Numbered from the stretch's first letter, positions 1-9,421 are shown. The stretch: 64,000 bases of DNA from Desulfobaculum sp044987625 (GCF_044987625.1 NZ_JBJDSB010000001.1:1240001-1304000); one strand, 5' to 3'. The notes: a model not told the origin generated them from the sequence alone. Program-made: numbers and translations.

Positions 1-1803
1 CTGGTCGTTACGGGTATGGGCGGCATTTTGGCCGTCGCCTCCATCGCCCTGCTTACGGCGGGGACGTTCACCTATAGCCCGCCAGCGGGCTGGGGAACGC
101 TGGTCGCGGTGGCGGATTTCGCCCTGTTGTTCCTTATTCTGTACTACGCATTCAAACACAACAGCCTGCTCATCAAGGTGTTCACCGTCACGCAGATTGC
201 GCTGCTGGCCATTTTTGAGCTGTTTGTGGTGGACCATGCGCAGGTCCCGGCGTTTTATGCCGATCAGCTTTCGCTGGTGATGGTGCTGGTTATCTCCATC
301 ATCGGCTCGCTCATCTGCATCTACGCCATCCCCTACATGAACAAGCACGAGGAGCATCTGCATCTGGAGACGTCCAGACAGCCCCGCTTCTTCATGTTCA
401 TGATTCTTTTCCTTGGCGCCATGAACGGCCTTGTCCTCTCCAACAACATCATGTGGCTGTACTTCTTCTTCGAGGTCACGACCTTCTGTTCCTTCATGCT
501 CATCGGGCATGACGGCACCGAAATCGCCATCCGCAACAGCGTCCGCGCCCTGTGGATGAACAGCCTTGGCGGCGTGGCTTTCGTCATCGGCATGATATGG
601 GCCTACAACGTCACCGGAACGCTGGACCTGCAGCAGATTATCGCTGCCGGACCTGCCGTGGGCGCGCTGATGATTCCGCTGGCCTTCATCTGTCTGGCCG
701 GGTTCACCAAGGCCGCGCAGGTGCCCTTCCAGAGCTGGCTGCTTGGCGCCATGGTCGCCCCCACTCCGGTTTCCGCCCTGCTGCACTCCAGCACCATGGT
801 TAAGGCCGGTGTGTACGTGGTTCTGCGCATCGCTCCGGCGTTTGCGGGCAGCTTCGTCTCCGACGGCGTAGCCCTGTGTGGCGCGTTCACCTTTGTGGCC
901 TGCGCGGCGCTGGCCATCAGCCAGTCCAACGGCAAGAAGATTCTCGCCTACTCCACGGTGTCCAACCTTGGCCTGATCATCGCCTGTGCGGGCATCAACA
1001 CCCCTGCGGCGCTGACGGCGGCTATCTTGCTCATCATCTTCCATGCGGTGTCCAAGTCCCTGATGTTCCTGTGCGTTGGCACCATCGAGCAGGAAATCGG
1101 CTCCCGCGACATCGAAGACATGCGCGGCCTGTACAACCGCATGCCCCGCACCACCATCCTTGCCGTTATCGGCATTCTGACCATGATCCTGCCGCCCTTT
1201 GGCGTGCTGCTTGCCAAGTGGCTGGCCATTGAGTCTGCCGCGGGCAACCTGTTCGTGGTGGTGATGATGGCCCTTGGCTCTGCCCTTACCGTCATCTACT
1301 GGGCGCGCTGGGCCGGCATGATGCTGTCCACCGCCGGCGCCGACAAGCCCGCGACCGAGCGCCAGGAAACCTTCATTCGCATGCCGCTGACCCTGCTGGC
1401 GGGCGCAGCCGTGGTGCTGTCCCTGGCTGCTCCGGTTATCTACTCCAGCCTCGTGCAGCCGCTGTTCTCCGCGCCGCCCCTTGAGAGCGCCGGAGGCATC
1501 CTCACCGGGCCCATGGGCGCGTTTGCGGTGTACCCCTTGTTCTTCATCCTTGGCGCGGGCTTCCTGTACGCCCTGCGCGCGGCTAAGAAGGCCCGCACCA
1601 TTGAGCCGACGGCGGCGTACATGGGCGGCCTGCAGATTGGCGACATCAAGGACGCCACCTTCAACGGCCCCATGAACGCGCCGGTGAAGCTTGAGGCTGG
1701 GAACTATTACATGAATGCGGTCTTCGGCGAGAATGTGCTGACCACGCCGGTCAACATTGCCGCCATCGCCCTGATCGTGCTGATGATGGGAGGGGCGCTG
1801 TAA
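1..1803 (+). CDS. echA: Ech hydrogenase subunit A (NuoL-like membrane subunit), 5' end cut by window
   Basis: Large integral membrane subunit of the energy-converting Ech [NiFe] hydrogenase, related to the NuoL/Mrp antiporter proteins and thought to move protons or Na+ across the membrane. The reading frame is open to base 1, so the gene starts upstream; the first ATG in the window (16) is unlikely to be the real start. The protein is a run of hydrophobic helices and contains the antiporter-family stretch HSSTMVKAGVYVV, whose Lys is the conserved mid-membrane residue, plus an upstream acidic helix (FFFEVTTFCSFM). It overlaps echB by one base (TAATG), which indicates translational coupling. 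Subunit identity rests on homology to complex I proteins and on the five ech genes that follow. Confidence 0.93.
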   Translation: MVVTGMGGILAVASIALLTAGTFTYSPPAGWGTLVAVADFALLFLILYYAFKHNSLLIKVFTVTQIALLAIFELFVVDHAQVPAFYADQLSLVMVLVISIIGSLICIYAIPYMNKHEEHLHLETSRQPRFFMFMILFLGAMNGLVLSNNIMWLYFFFEVTTFCSFMLIGHDGTEIAIRNSVRALWMNSLGGVAFVIGMIWAYNVTGTLDLQQIIAAGPAVGALMIPLAFICLAGFTKAAQVPFQSWLLGAMVAPTPVSALLHSSTMVKAGVYVVLRIAPAFAGSFVSDGVALCGAFTFVACAALAISQSNGKKILAYSTVSNLGLIIACAGINTPAALTAAILLIIFHAVSKSLMFLCVGTIEQEIGSRDIEDMRGLYNRMPRTTILAVIGILTMILPPFGVLLAKWLAIESAAGNLFVVVMMALGSALTVIYWARWAGMMLSTAGADKPATERQETFIRMPLTLLAGAAVVLSLAAPVIYSSLVQPLFSAPPLESAGGILTGPMGAFAVYPLFFILGAGFLYALRAAKKARTIEPTAAYMGGLQIGDIKDATFNGPMNAPVKLEAGNYYMNAVFGENVLTTPVNIAAIALIVLMMGGAL

Positions 1804-2657
1804 TGATCACGAAAATCATACTCGCACTGATTGGTCTTGTTGTTGCGCCGCTTATCGGCGGCCTCATCGCCGGTCTGGACCGCAAGGTCACGGCATGGTT
1901 CCAGTCCCGGCAGGGACCGCCCATCATGCAGGCCTTTTACGATGTGGCCAAACTGTTCGGGAAGGAGAAGATGGTCGCCAACGTGTGGCAGGTGTTCTGC
2001 GCGTGGGTGTACCTTGTGGCCGCCGCCCTGTCCGTGGTGCTCTTCTTCGTCCAGTCCGACCTGCTGCTGATTTTCTTCGTGCAGGCCATTGGCGCGGTGT
2101 TCCTGGTCATGGGCGCCATGAGTGTGCCCTCGCCCTACTCGCAGATTGGCGCCCAGCGCGAGCTGATTCAGGTGCTCACCTACGAGCCGCTGCTCATCCT
2201 CGTGTTCGTCAGCATCTTTATGGTGACGGGTAGCTTTAACATCAGCGACATCATGGCCACGCAGCAGCCCCTGCTGCTCAAGCTGCCGCTCATGTTCATT
2301 GTGCTCGGCTACGCGCTGACCATCAAGCTGAGGAAGTCGCCCTTTGACTTCTCCACCTCGCACCACGGCCATCAGGAACTGGTGAAGGGTGTGCTCACCG
2401 AATACTCCGGCCCGTTCCTTGGCCTGATCGAGCTGGCCCACTGGTACGAAACCATCTTCGTCCTTGGTATCTGCGCCCTGTTCTGGACCACCAGCTGGTA
2501 CGGCATGGGTCTGCTTTTGGTGGCGGTGTACTTTGCGGAAATCGTCATCGACAACACTATGGCCCGCATGACCTGGCGCTGGATGCTCAAGTACGTCTGG
2601 AGCGTTGGCCTGGCCATGTCCTTCGTGAACCTCATCTGGCTGCACGCCGCGAGTTAA
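1803..2657 (+). CDS. echB: Ech hydrogenase subunit B (NuoH-like membrane subunit)
   Basis: Membrane anchor subunit homologous to NuoH of complex I; it connects the peripheral hydrogenase arm to the ion-translocating part. The protein has 284 residues with about eight hydrophobic segments. The first cytoplasmic loop carries DRKVTAWFQSRQGPP, the Ech version of the NuoH ERK...Q.R.GP signature. Acidic residues in FDFSTSHHGHQELVKG and in IELAHWYE lie in loops or helices where NuoH has essential carboxylates. It starts inside the echA stop codon and ends three bases before echC, so it belongs to one polycistronic unit. Confidence 0.94.
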   Translation: MITKIILALIGLVVAPLIGGLIAGLDRKVTAWFQSRQGPPIMQAFYDVAKLFGKEKMVANVWQVFCAWVYLVAAALSVVLFFVQSDLLLIFFVQAIGAVFLVMGAMSVPSPYSQIGAQRELIQVLTYEPLLILVFVSIFMVTGSFNISDIMATQQPLLLKLPLMFIVLGYALTIKLRKSPFDFSTSHHGHQELVKGVLTEYSGPFLGLIELAHWYETIFVLGICALFWTTSWYGMGLLLVAVYFAEIVIDNTMARMTWRWMLKYVWSVGLAMSFVNLIWLHAAS

Positions 2658-2660
2658 GTC

Positions 2661-3107
2661 ATGATCAAGTCATTCATCGAGAAGTCGCGCATCAAGTCCC
2701 CGTGGATCATGCACTTCGACTGCGGGAGCTGTAACGGTTGTGATATTGAAACGCTGGCCTGCCTGACCCCACTGTACGACGTGGAACGCTTCGGCGTCGT
2801 CAATGTGGGCAACCCCAAGCATGCGGACATTTTGCTTGTGACGGGCACGGTCAACCACCGCAACAAGAAGGTTCTCAAGAACATCTATGACCAGATGCCA
2901 GACCCCAAGGCGGTTATCGCCATTGGCGCATGTGGCACCACAGGCGGCGTGTTCCGCGAGTGCTACAACGTGCTGGGGGGCATTGATAAGGTCATCCCCG
3001 TTGATGTCTACGTACCCGGCTGCCCGGCCAAACCGGAAGCCATCATTGATGGCGTTGTGCTGGGGTTGCAGAAGTTCGCCGAAAAGGTCGAAGCCCAGAA
3101 GGCATAG
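2661..3107 (+). CDS. echC: Ech hydrogenase small subunit C (NuoB-like, proximal [4Fe-4S])
   Basis: Small subunit of the hydrogenase, 148 residues, homologous to NuoB. It carries the proximal [4Fe-4S] cluster that takes electrons to or from the NiFe site in EchE. All four cluster ligands can be seen: the CGSCNGC stretch near residue 17, the Cys in GACGTTGG and the Cys in PGCP. The protein has no signal peptide, in agreement with a cytoplasmic location at the membrane. It begins three bases after echB and is followed by echD after a 15-base gap containing a ribosome site. Confidence 0.95.
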   Translation: MIKSFIEKSRIKSPWIMHFDCGSCNGCDIETLACLTPLYDVERFGVVNVGNPKHADILLVTGTVNHRNKKVLKNIYDQMPDPKAVIAIGACGTTGGVFRECYNVLGGIDKVIPVDVYVPGCPAKPEAIIDGVVLGLQKFAEKVEAQKA

Positions 3108-3122
3108 TCTCAGGAGAAAGCT

Positions 3123-3494
3123 GTGATTGAGAATTTGAAAGAGGTCACGAAAGAGACCGTCGCCAATGAGATACTGATGCTCAAGAACGACGGCTACCGG
3201 CTGGTCGCCATGTCCTGCACCGAGGTGGACGACGACACTGTGGACATCCTCTACCACATGGACAAGGACCTGGAGCTCGTCAACCTGCGCATGATGGCCG
3301 AAAAGGCCAAACCCGTGCCCAGCATCAGCGGCATTTACTTCTGCGCCATGCTTTCCGAAAACGAGATGCGCGACCAGTTCGCCCTCGACTTCGACGGGCT
3401 GGTGCTGGACTTCAACCGCTCGCTGCTTCTGGATGAAGAAATATCCACGACGCAGGTTCCCCTGACCAATAACGTCAAGATCACCAAACAGTAA
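3123..3494 (+). CDS. echD: Ech hydrogenase subunit D (NuoC-like)
   Basis: Hydrophilic 123-residue subunit related to NuoC, a structural partner of the large subunit with no cofactor-binding cysteines. Translation probably starts at a GTG, because GGAG at 3113-3116 lies six bases upstream and the preceding residues do not fit. The protein is acidic in the middle (EVDDDTVDILYHMDKDLEL). Assignment depends on position between echC and echE and on weak NuoC similarity; no other family is suggested. Confidence 0.88.
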   Translation: MIENLKEVTKETVANEILMLKNDGYRLVAMSCTEVDDDTVDILYHMDKDLELVNLRMMAEKAKPVPSISGIYFCAMLSENEMRDQFALDFDGLVLDFNRSLLLDEEISTTQVPLTNNVKITKQ

Positions 3495-3503
3495 GGATTC
3501 GAC

Positions 3504-4580
3504 ATGGCCAAGACGGTAATCCCCTTCGGTCCCCAGCACCCGGTCCTGCCGGAGCCGATCCACCTGAAGCTGGTGGTCGAAGACGAAATTGTGACGGAAG
3601 CTGTTCCCGCACTGGGTTTTGTGCACAGAGGTCTGGAGAAGCTGACCGAGATCCGCGACTACCACCAGATGATTCAGGTGGTGGAGCGTGTGTGCGGCAT
3701 CTGCTCCTGCATCCATGCCATGACCTACTGCGAATGCCTCGAAAAGCTCCTTGGGCTGGAAGTGCCGGACCGTGCACAGCATCTGCGCGTTATCTGGTCC
3801 GAGCTGCACCGCATGCACAGCCACCTGCTGTGGCTGGGCCTGTTTGCGGATGCCTTCGGCTTTGAGGCGCTGTTCCAGCAGTTCTGGAAAATCCGTGAAA
3901 AGATCATGGACATCAACGAAGCCACAGCGGGCAACCGCGTTATCGTGTCGGTGAACGTGGTTGGCGGCGTGCGTCAGGACCTGTCGCCCGAGCAGTGCCG
4001 CTGGATTCTCAGCGAGCTGGACGAGGCCGAAAAGGCCATCCGCGAGCTGACCGCCACCATCCTGAACGATTACACCGTGAAGTCCCGCACCGTTGGCAAG
4101 GGCATCCTGACGCCGGAAATGGCTATCGAAACCGGCGCATGCGGCCCGACCCTGCGCGGCTCCGGCATTGCGCAGGACTGCCGCCAGCTCAAGTACGAGT
4201 GCTTTGACCGCATCGACTTTGAGCCTGTGGTCTACTCGGAGTGTGACTCCTGGGCGCGCAGCGCGGTTCGCTTTGACGAAACGCTGCAGTCCATCGACCT
4301 TGTGCGTCAGGCCATCTCGCGCCTGCCCGAGGGCGACCTGGCCGCGAAGTTCAAGGGCCACCCCGAGGGCGAAATCGTGCACCGCACGGAACAGCCCCGC
4401 GGCGAACTGCTCTATTACATTAAGGCCAGCGGCAAGAAGTACCTTGACCGCGTGCGCATCCGCACCCCCACATTCGCGAACATTCCGCCCCTGCTCGCCA
4501 TGGTGGGCGGCATTGAACTGGCGGATGTACCCGTCGTGGTTCTGTCCATCGACCCGTGCATCTCGTGTACGGAACGATAA
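3504..4580 (+). CDS. echE: Ech hydrogenase large subunit E (NuoD-like, NiFe site)
   Basis: Catalytic large subunit, 358 residues, homologous to NuoD; it binds the NiFe active site where H+ is reduced or H2 oxidised. The N-terminal CxxC ligand pair is in RVCGICSC and the C-terminal pair in DPCISC. The protein ends only three residues after the last Cys (TER), so there is no C-terminal peptide of the kind that a maturation endopeptidase removes in most [NiFe] hydrogenases; this is known for some Ech enzymes. An AAGGA ribosome site precedes the ATG. echF begins 15 bases downstream. Confidence 0.96.
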   Translation: MAKTVIPFGPQHPVLPEPIHLKLVVEDEIVTEAVPALGFVHRGLEKLTEIRDYHQMIQVVERVCGICSCIHAMTYCECLEKLLGLEVPDRAQHLRVIWSELHRMHSHLLWLGLFADAFGFEALFQQFWKIREKIMDINEATAGNRVIVSVNVVGGVRQDLSPEQCRWILSELDEAEKAIRELTATILNDYTVKSRTVGKGILTPEMAIETGACGPTLRGSGIAQDCRQLKYECFDRIDFEPVVYSECDSWARSAVRFDETLQSIDLVRQAISRLPEGDLAAKFKGHPEGEIVHRTEQPRGELLYYIKASGKKYLDRVRIRTPTFANIPPLLAMVGGIELADVPVVVLSIDPCISCTER

Positions 4581-4594
4581 CGGAGGACACCGCT

Positions 4595-4978
4595 ATGATG
4601 AATATGACGCCGACAGTGCTGAGGAACCTCTTCACCAAAAAGGCCACGCGCCTGTATCCCTTTGAGGTTCGCGAGCCGTTTAAGAAATACCGCGGCGAAC
4701 TGGTGAACAATATGGAGACGTGTACCTTCTGCACCCTGTGCTCCAAGAAGTGCCCGTCCCAGTGCATCACCGTGGACCGCAAGGCCGGAACGTGGGACCT
4801 GGACCCGTATGCCTGCATTGGCTGCGGCATCTGCGTGCAGAGCTGTCCCGTGTCCAGCCTGTCCATGACCAACGACCATAAGAAGCCCGCCGCCCAAAAG
4901 GCGATGGTGAATATGCAGGGAACGCCGCCCAAGCCCAAGAAAAAGGCGGCGCCCAAGGCTGACCCCAAGGTCTCGTAA
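4595..4978 (+). CDS. echF: Ech hydrogenase subunit F (2x[4Fe-4S] ferredoxin-like)
   Basis: Polyferredoxin subunit that passes electrons between soluble ferredoxin and the EchC cluster. Two [4Fe-4S] motifs are visible: CTFCTLCSKKCP and CIGCGICVQSCP. The C-terminus is a Lys/Pro/Ala-rich tail (KPKKKAAPKADPK). The reading frame extends upstream into echE, but the ATG at 4595 follows GGAGG (4582-4586) at a good distance, so I use that start (127 residues). It is the last gene of the ech operon and is followed by a GC-rich hairpin. Confidence 0.93.
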   Translation: MMNMTPTVLRNLFTKKATRLYPFEVREPFKKYRGELVNNMETCTFCTLCSKKCPSQCITVDRKAGTWDLDPYACIGCGICVQSCPVSSLSMTNDHKKPAAQKAMVNMQGTPPKPKKKAAPKADPKVS

Positions 4979-5012
4979 CGGCCTCCCTGTGGTCGTCTTG
5001 TCGACACGACAT

Positions 5013-5050
5013 GGCCCCTCCCGCGTGCGCGCAGGAGGGGCCGCGTTGTT
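5013..5050 (+). terminator. Hairpin after the ech operon
   Basis: Perfect 9 bp stem GGCCCCTCC / GGAGGGGCC (5013-5021 with 5034-5042) followed by GCGTTGTTT. The T tract is short and interrupted, so it is a probable rather than certain intrinsic terminator for echA-F. The remaining bases to 5304 hold no gene I can support. Confidence 0.55.
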
Positions 5051-5304
5051 TGAGGGGGCAGGCTTTTGTGCCGGGGCGTTTCGCTCCTGCGCCGGAGTGT
5101 GGTAGGCTCCTCGTGTCTGGACCGCCGTGGCCGCGCTGGGTGCGTGCGATGGGGGGAGCCTCGGGGCGCACAAGGCGCTTCCGCCGTCCTCCCTCCAAGC
5201 CGCGCCGTGAATGGCGGCCAAGGCCCCACATGTCCCGTAGCGTGGCGGCATGTGCCATGGTCCAGACGGCTCCGCTGCCCTGCATCCACCGGAGGTTCCC
5301 CGCT

Positions 5305-5766
5305 ATGCTTGAACACTGTGTTGCCGTCCTTACCGGCCATTCCCTGTGCGTCCTCGCCACGGCTGGGCCTGATGGCCCGCACACCTCGTTGATGACCTAT
5401 GTTGTGCCCATTCCGCCTCGCGCCATGTATCTTGTTACGTCCAAGGACAGCGCCAAGTGGCGCAATATTCTGCACAACCCTGCCGTGAGCCTGCTTGTGG
5501 ATACCCGCCTCAAGTCCTCAGACGACCGCTCGCGCGTTCAGGCGCTCACGGTCCGTGGGACGGCCAGCGCCGTGGAGCATCCGCAGGAGCGCGCCAAGGC
5601 CGCCGCGGAATTGGAACGCGTGAATCCGGGACTGGACCACTTTCTCAGCCAGCCGGACTGCGTTGTCTTCCGGGTGGATATTGCGTCCTTCCAGCTTTTG
5701 TCCGGCGTTGCCGAGCAGTTCCATTACGCCTTGGAGCCGCCGCGTGAGGCCGCGCCGAGTACCTAG
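5305..5766 (+). CDS. Pyridoxamine 5'-phosphate oxidase-like flavin-binding protein
   Basis: A 153-residue protein resembling the small split-barrel FMN-binding proteins of the PPOX family. The order is typical: a strand-turn start (SLCVLATAGPDGPHTSLMTYV), then VTSKDSAKWRNILHNPAVSLLVDTR, then a GTASAVE strand. The substrate cannot be deduced; members include general flavin oxidoreductases and heme- or F420-binding proteins. The frame is open further upstream, but the ATG at 5305 is preceded by GGAGG (5291-5295), so the upstream part is rejected. It stands alone between two terminators. Confidence 0.75.
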   Translation: MLEHCVAVLTGHSLCVLATAGPDGPHTSLMTYVVPIPPRAMYLVTSKDSAKWRNILHNPAVSLLVDTRLKSSDDRSRVQALTVRGTASAVEHPQERAKAAAELERVNPGLDHFLSQPDCVVFRVDIASFQLLSGVAEQFHYALEPPREAAPST

Positions 5767-5808
5767 CCAGCGCCCAAGACAGAACGCGGCATCCAGAGCA
5801 CACCCCCG

Positions 5809-5855
5809 CGCCCCGTTTCGCCCTGTATCCAGTGGCGGAACGGGGCGGCGTTTTT
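5809..5855 (+). terminator. Intrinsic terminator of the PPOX-like gene
   Basis: Long stem (5809-5822 pairing with 5834-5847, with one G-T pair) containing CGCCCCGTTT / AACGGGGCG, followed by GCG and TTTTT at 5851-5855. Placed 43 bases after the stop codon. Confidence 0.85.
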
Positions 5856-6273
5856 GTGGGGCGTTGCATGCGTGAAAAGAGTGCGCTGTGATGCCCCGGA
5901 AGCAAGGCATGGCGTGGGCTGATAACCCGTTTGAAGTGGGGCGCCGCCGGACTTTGCCGGGTGGGTGGCGTGTGACTGTTTGGTCAAGAGGCTTGGCCGA
6001 CCGTGTTCCCGCTTCAAAGGAAAAGCGGCGAGGAAAGGTGGTGGGCGAGGCGCAGGTGCGGCCACGCCTACGCGCGGAGGAGAAATTGGGCTGTGCCCCT
6101 GTCCTCCTTTTTGAAGAAAAGGGGCGGGAAAGCGGCGGAAGCTTGGGGCGAAGGGACTGTGTGGTGCGGTAGCGGTGGCGCTCCATGCGGCGGCATGGGC
6201 TGGGTGAGGATGGGGGCGTGCCGCTCAGAGGAATCCGCTGGCGCTGTGACAAGGACCTACGGTCTGCCACAAC
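5856..6273. other. Non-coding stretch upstream of an orphan terminator
   Basis: About 420 bases between two plus-strand terminators with no convincing reading frame on either strand: no ribosome site, no recognisable domain. I looked for tRNA, tmRNA, SRP RNA and RNase P RNA signatures and found none. Because it is followed by a strong terminator that serves no visible gene, it may encode a small RNA. Confidence 0.3.
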
Positions 6274-6313
6274 AGCCGCCTTCATGCCATTCATGGAGGC
6301 GGCTTTCTTTTTT
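6274..6313 (+). terminator. Strong orphan intrinsic terminator
   Basis: 13 bp stem AGCCGCCTTCATG (6274-6286) with CATGGAGGCGGCT (6292-6304; one internal T-G pair), loop of five, followed by TTTCTTTTTTT. It points away from any recognised plus-strand gene; the nearest upstream plus-strand gene already has its own terminator. Confidence 0.8.
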
Positions 6314-6405
6314 CAGCGCCTTTGGCTCAGGGGGGGAATATACAAGCGACCCCGCCGCGGCATGGCGGACCTCCTGTGGCCCGGCAGCGCAGGGTGTGGA
6401 TGGGG

Positions 6406-9177
6406 CTAGTCGCCCTGCTCCGGCGTTTTTTGTTCCTCATTGTCCCCGTGGTCCCCATCGTCGTCTTCTGGTCGCACAAGGGGCATATTGAAGGAAAAAA
6501 CATCGTCCTGATAGTTTTTGGTCACCTCAAAGCCGAGGGCGGCGGCAAGCCCTGCCATGCCTTTGTTCTCCAGCAGGGCTTCGCCGATGATGGCCTTGGT
6601 CCCGCGTGAGGTGGCGTAGCGCACCAGCTTGTCCAGCAGGATGCGTCCCAGCCCCTGCCGCTTGATGTCCGAGCGGATGATAATGGCAAACTCCATGGCG
6701 GAGTTGTCCGGTTTGGTCATGCCGCGCACCACGCCAAGGGTCTCCGGCGCGTCGCCGTCGGACTCGCGCGAGGCAATAAAGGCCATTTCGCGGTCGTAGT
6801 CGATTTGCGTCAGGCGGATCATTTCGGAGCGCGGCAGTTCGCGGATATGGCCGAAGAAACGGTAGCGGATGTCCTCGATGGAGAGCTTGGACAGGAAGTC
6901 CCAGTGCGCGGGCTCGTCCTCCGGGCGGATGGGACGCAGGGTAATGCGCATGCCGTTTTTGAGAGTGATGCATTCCTCCAGCTCGCGCGGGTAGGGGCGG
7001 ATGGCAAGGCGCGCGGTGCCGGTCTCCTCTTCGTCCTCGTGCACCACCACGTCGGCATCAAGGGCCAGTACGCCCTGCTCGTCGGCAAACAGGGGATTGA
7101 TTTCCATGGAGGTGATTTCCGGCAGGTCGATGAGTAGCTGCGAGACTTTGTTCAGCGTCAGGCACAGGGCGTCGATGTCTGCCGCTGGCCGGTCCGCGTG
7201 CCCCTGCAACAGCTTCCAGATAAAGGTGCGCGAGATGAGCTCTTTGGCGAGGGTCATGTTCAGCGGCGGCAGCGCCACGGCGGAGTCCGCAAGAATTTCG
7301 GATTCCGCCCCGCCCTGCCCGAAGCTGATATATGGGCCAAAGACCGGGTCCGTGCCCACATGGATATACAGCTCATGCGCGCGGGGTCTGCGGCCCATGC
7401 GCTGGACAATAAAGCCCGAGATGCAGCACTCCGGCTGCGCCGAGCACACGCGGTGGGCCACGGCGCGTGCGGCGTCCATCACGGCCTGCGGGGTGTCGAG
7501 GTCAAGGGCCACGCCGCCCGCTTTGGACTTGCACACCAGGTCCGGGGAGAGAATCTTCAGCGCAACGGGAAAGCCGATGGCCTCCGCCGCTTCTGCGGCC
7601 TCCTCCGCCGTGGCGGCAAGGCGCGTCTCCGGGACGGGAATTTGGTACGCGGCAAGGATGTCCATGGCCTCGGGCACGGTGAGCCTGTCGCGCCCCGAAT
7701 CCAGCGCGGCCTGCATAACGCGGCGGGCGGTGCTCGTCTCCGGCTGGTAGGACGTCGGCAGCGAGGCAGGGGTCTCCACCAGCATGTCTTGGTTGCGGCG
7801 GTAGTGCACAAGGTTCAGGTACGCGCGGATGGCCTTGTCCGGCGTGGAGTACACGGGGATGCCCGCTTCGTTGAAGACTTCGCGCGCGTCCTCGGTGTTT
7901 GCGCCGCCCACCCAACTGGTCAGCACAAGGCGCTTGGCGCGTTTGGCGGCCTTGGCCACGGCCTGCGCCGCTTCCTTGCCGTCCACAAGGGCCGAGGGGA
8001 AATGCAGCAGTAGCACGGCGTCCACGCCCGGAGCCTTGAGCAGGATGCGCAGCGCATCAGCGTAGCGCTCGGGCGGCGCGTTGGCGGCGATGTTGACGGG
8101 GTTGCCCACGCACCCTTCCGCGCGGCATCCGGGCATGGGCTCGTCAACGAGCAGTTCGGCCAGCTTATTCCGCGTTTCAGGCTCGATTTCCGCCAGCTCT
8201 CCCCCGCCCTCCACAAAGCGGTCCAGCGTGATGAGTCCCGGACTTAGGCCATTGACCACAATGGCGAGCCGTTCCCCCTTGAAGGGCTTGGAGCGGGCAA
8301 TGGTCTCGACGCTGTCGAACAGCGCTTCGGTGTCCGAAACGCGCAGCATGCCCGCGCGGCGGAAGGCGGCGTCGTACACCGCGTCCGCGCCAAGGGCGCG
8401 GGTGGTAAAGCGCGCCATCTCGCGCGCGGCCTGCGGCGTGCGCCCTGCCTTAATGACCACCACCGGCTTGTTGCGCGATGTGGCCCGCGCGGCGGACATA
8501 AAGTGCCGCGCGTTTTCAATATCCTCCACGTACAGAAGCACCGCGCGGGTGTGCGGGTCCGCGTTGAGAAAGTCCAGCACCGTGCCGAAGCCGAAATCCA
8601 GCCGCGTGCCAAGGGAAATGCACTGTGAAAAACCAATATTGCGCACGTGCGCCCAGTCCAGAACCGTGGTGAACAGCGAGTCGGACTGGGTGACAAAGGC
8701 AATGCGTCCGGGCTGGGCGTCGCAGTGGGCAAGGCTGGCGTTGATGCCGATGATGGGGTTCAGGAAGCCCATGCTCCCCACGCCCAACAGGCGCAGGTCC
8801 GTGCGGCGGGCGGCGCTGAGGATGGCGCCTTCCAGCATTTGGTGGGCGTCCGGCGGCAGGTCCGCAAAGCCGGTGCCGAGGATGATGGCCCCGGCCACGC
8901 CGCGGTGCCCCAGTTGGAGCACATAGTCCGGCACTGTTTCCGGCGCGGAGCAGATGATGGCGACGTCTGGCGTCAGGGGGAGCGTGTCGATGGAGCGGAA
9001 GGCAGGCAGTCCGGCTATTTCCGAGAGGGATTCGTGCACCGGCATGATGGGACCGATGAACTTGCCGTCCTTGAGGTTGCGCAGGATGACCGCGCCGGGA
9101 GTACCGGGCGTATCCGTCGCGCCGATAACGGCGACGGAGTTGGGCCGGAACATGGTGTGCAGATTGGTCAGGTTCAT
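6406..9177 (-). CDS. Pat/PatZ-type protein lysine acetyltransferase (ADP-forming acyl-CoA synthetase-like domain plus GNAT)
   Basis: A 923-residue protein made of an ADP-forming acyl-CoA synthetase-like region (CoA-binding Rossmann domain from FRPNSVAVIGAT, ligase-CoA domain, ATP-grasp domain around residues 490-700) and a C-terminal GNAT acetyltransferase (about 730-900) with the acetyl-CoA loop RQGLGR. This is the architecture of E. coli PatZ (YfiQ/Pka) and Salmonella Pat, which acetylate and inactivate acetyl-CoA synthetase. The His that is phosphorylated in true ADP-forming synthetases is missing: the SHTGSLAG region reads RFTTRALG, so the synthetase half is probably sensory. It is divergent from acs with a 244-base gap to the acs start. 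An acidic tail ends the protein. Confidence 0.9.
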   Translation of the reverse strand: MNLTNLHTMFRPNSVAVIGATDTPGTPGAVILRNLKDGKFIGPIMPVHESLSEIAGLPAFRSIDTLPLTPDVAIICSAPETVPDYVLQLGHRGVAGAIILGTGFADLPPDAHQMLEGAILSAARRTDLRLLGVGSMGFLNPIIGINASLAHCDAQPGRIAFVTQSDSLFTTVLDWAHVRNIGFSQCISLGTRLDFGFGTVLDFLNADPHTRAVLLYVEDIENARHFMSAARATSRNKPVVVIKAGRTPQAAREMARFTTRALGADAVYDAAFRRAGMLRVSDTEALFDSVETIARSKPFKGERLAIVVNGLSPGLITLDRFVEGGGELAEIEPETRNKLAELLVDEPMPGCRAEGCVGNPVNIAANAPPERYADALRILLKAPGVDAVLLLHFPSALVDGKEAAQAVAKAAKRAKRLVLTSWVGGANTEDAREVFNEAGIPVYSTPDKAIRAYLNLVHYRRNQDMLVETPASLPTSYQPETSTARRVMQAALDSGRDRLTVPEAMDILAAYQIPVPETRLAATAEEAAEAAEAIGFPVALKILSPDLVCKSKAGGVALDLDTPQAVMDAARAVAHRVCSAQPECCISGFIVQRMGRRPRAHELYIHVGTDPVFGPYISFGQGGAESEILADSAVALPPLNMTLAKELISRTFIWKLLQGHADRPAADIDALCLTLNKVSQLLIDLPEITSMEINPLFADEQGVLALDADVVVHEDEEETGTARLAIRPYPRELEECITLKNGMRITLRPIRPEDEPAHWDFLSKLSIEDIRYRFFGHIRELPRSEMIRLTQIDYDREMAFIASRESDGDAPETLGVVRGMTKPDNSAMEFAIIIRSDIKRQGLGRILLDKLVRYATSRGTKAIIGEALLENKGMAGLAAALGFEVTKNYQDDVFSFNMPLVRPEDDDGDHGDNEEQKTPEQGD

Positions 9178-9421
9178 CGTGGCTACGCTCTTTTCCGTTC
9201 ACCTGTCGTGTTTGACCGCCGACCGCCAGGCGGTGGCCGATAGAAGCCTCTAAGTTCCGCTCATACCATTCTTTTCTGCCGTTTACCAAAAAAACATGTC
9301 CACTGAAATTCTCAAGGCCTATAAAAGCGTGTATTCAATAAACGATGGAGTCCGAACTGCTGCAACGGTCTTCACACATGCGCGGACTGTCTTTTTTCAA
9401 GGCCAGAGCAAGGGAGTGCAT

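Noticed and set aside
2670..4382. 570-residue reading frame on the minus strand across echC-echE
   Set aside because: It is antisense to three clear hydrogenase genes and has the His/Gly/Val-rich composition typical of shadows of GC-rich genes.
5888..6172. 94-residue plus-strand frame before the orphan terminator
   Set aside because: Arg-rich with no ribosome site or domain; several frames are equally open here because of high GC content.
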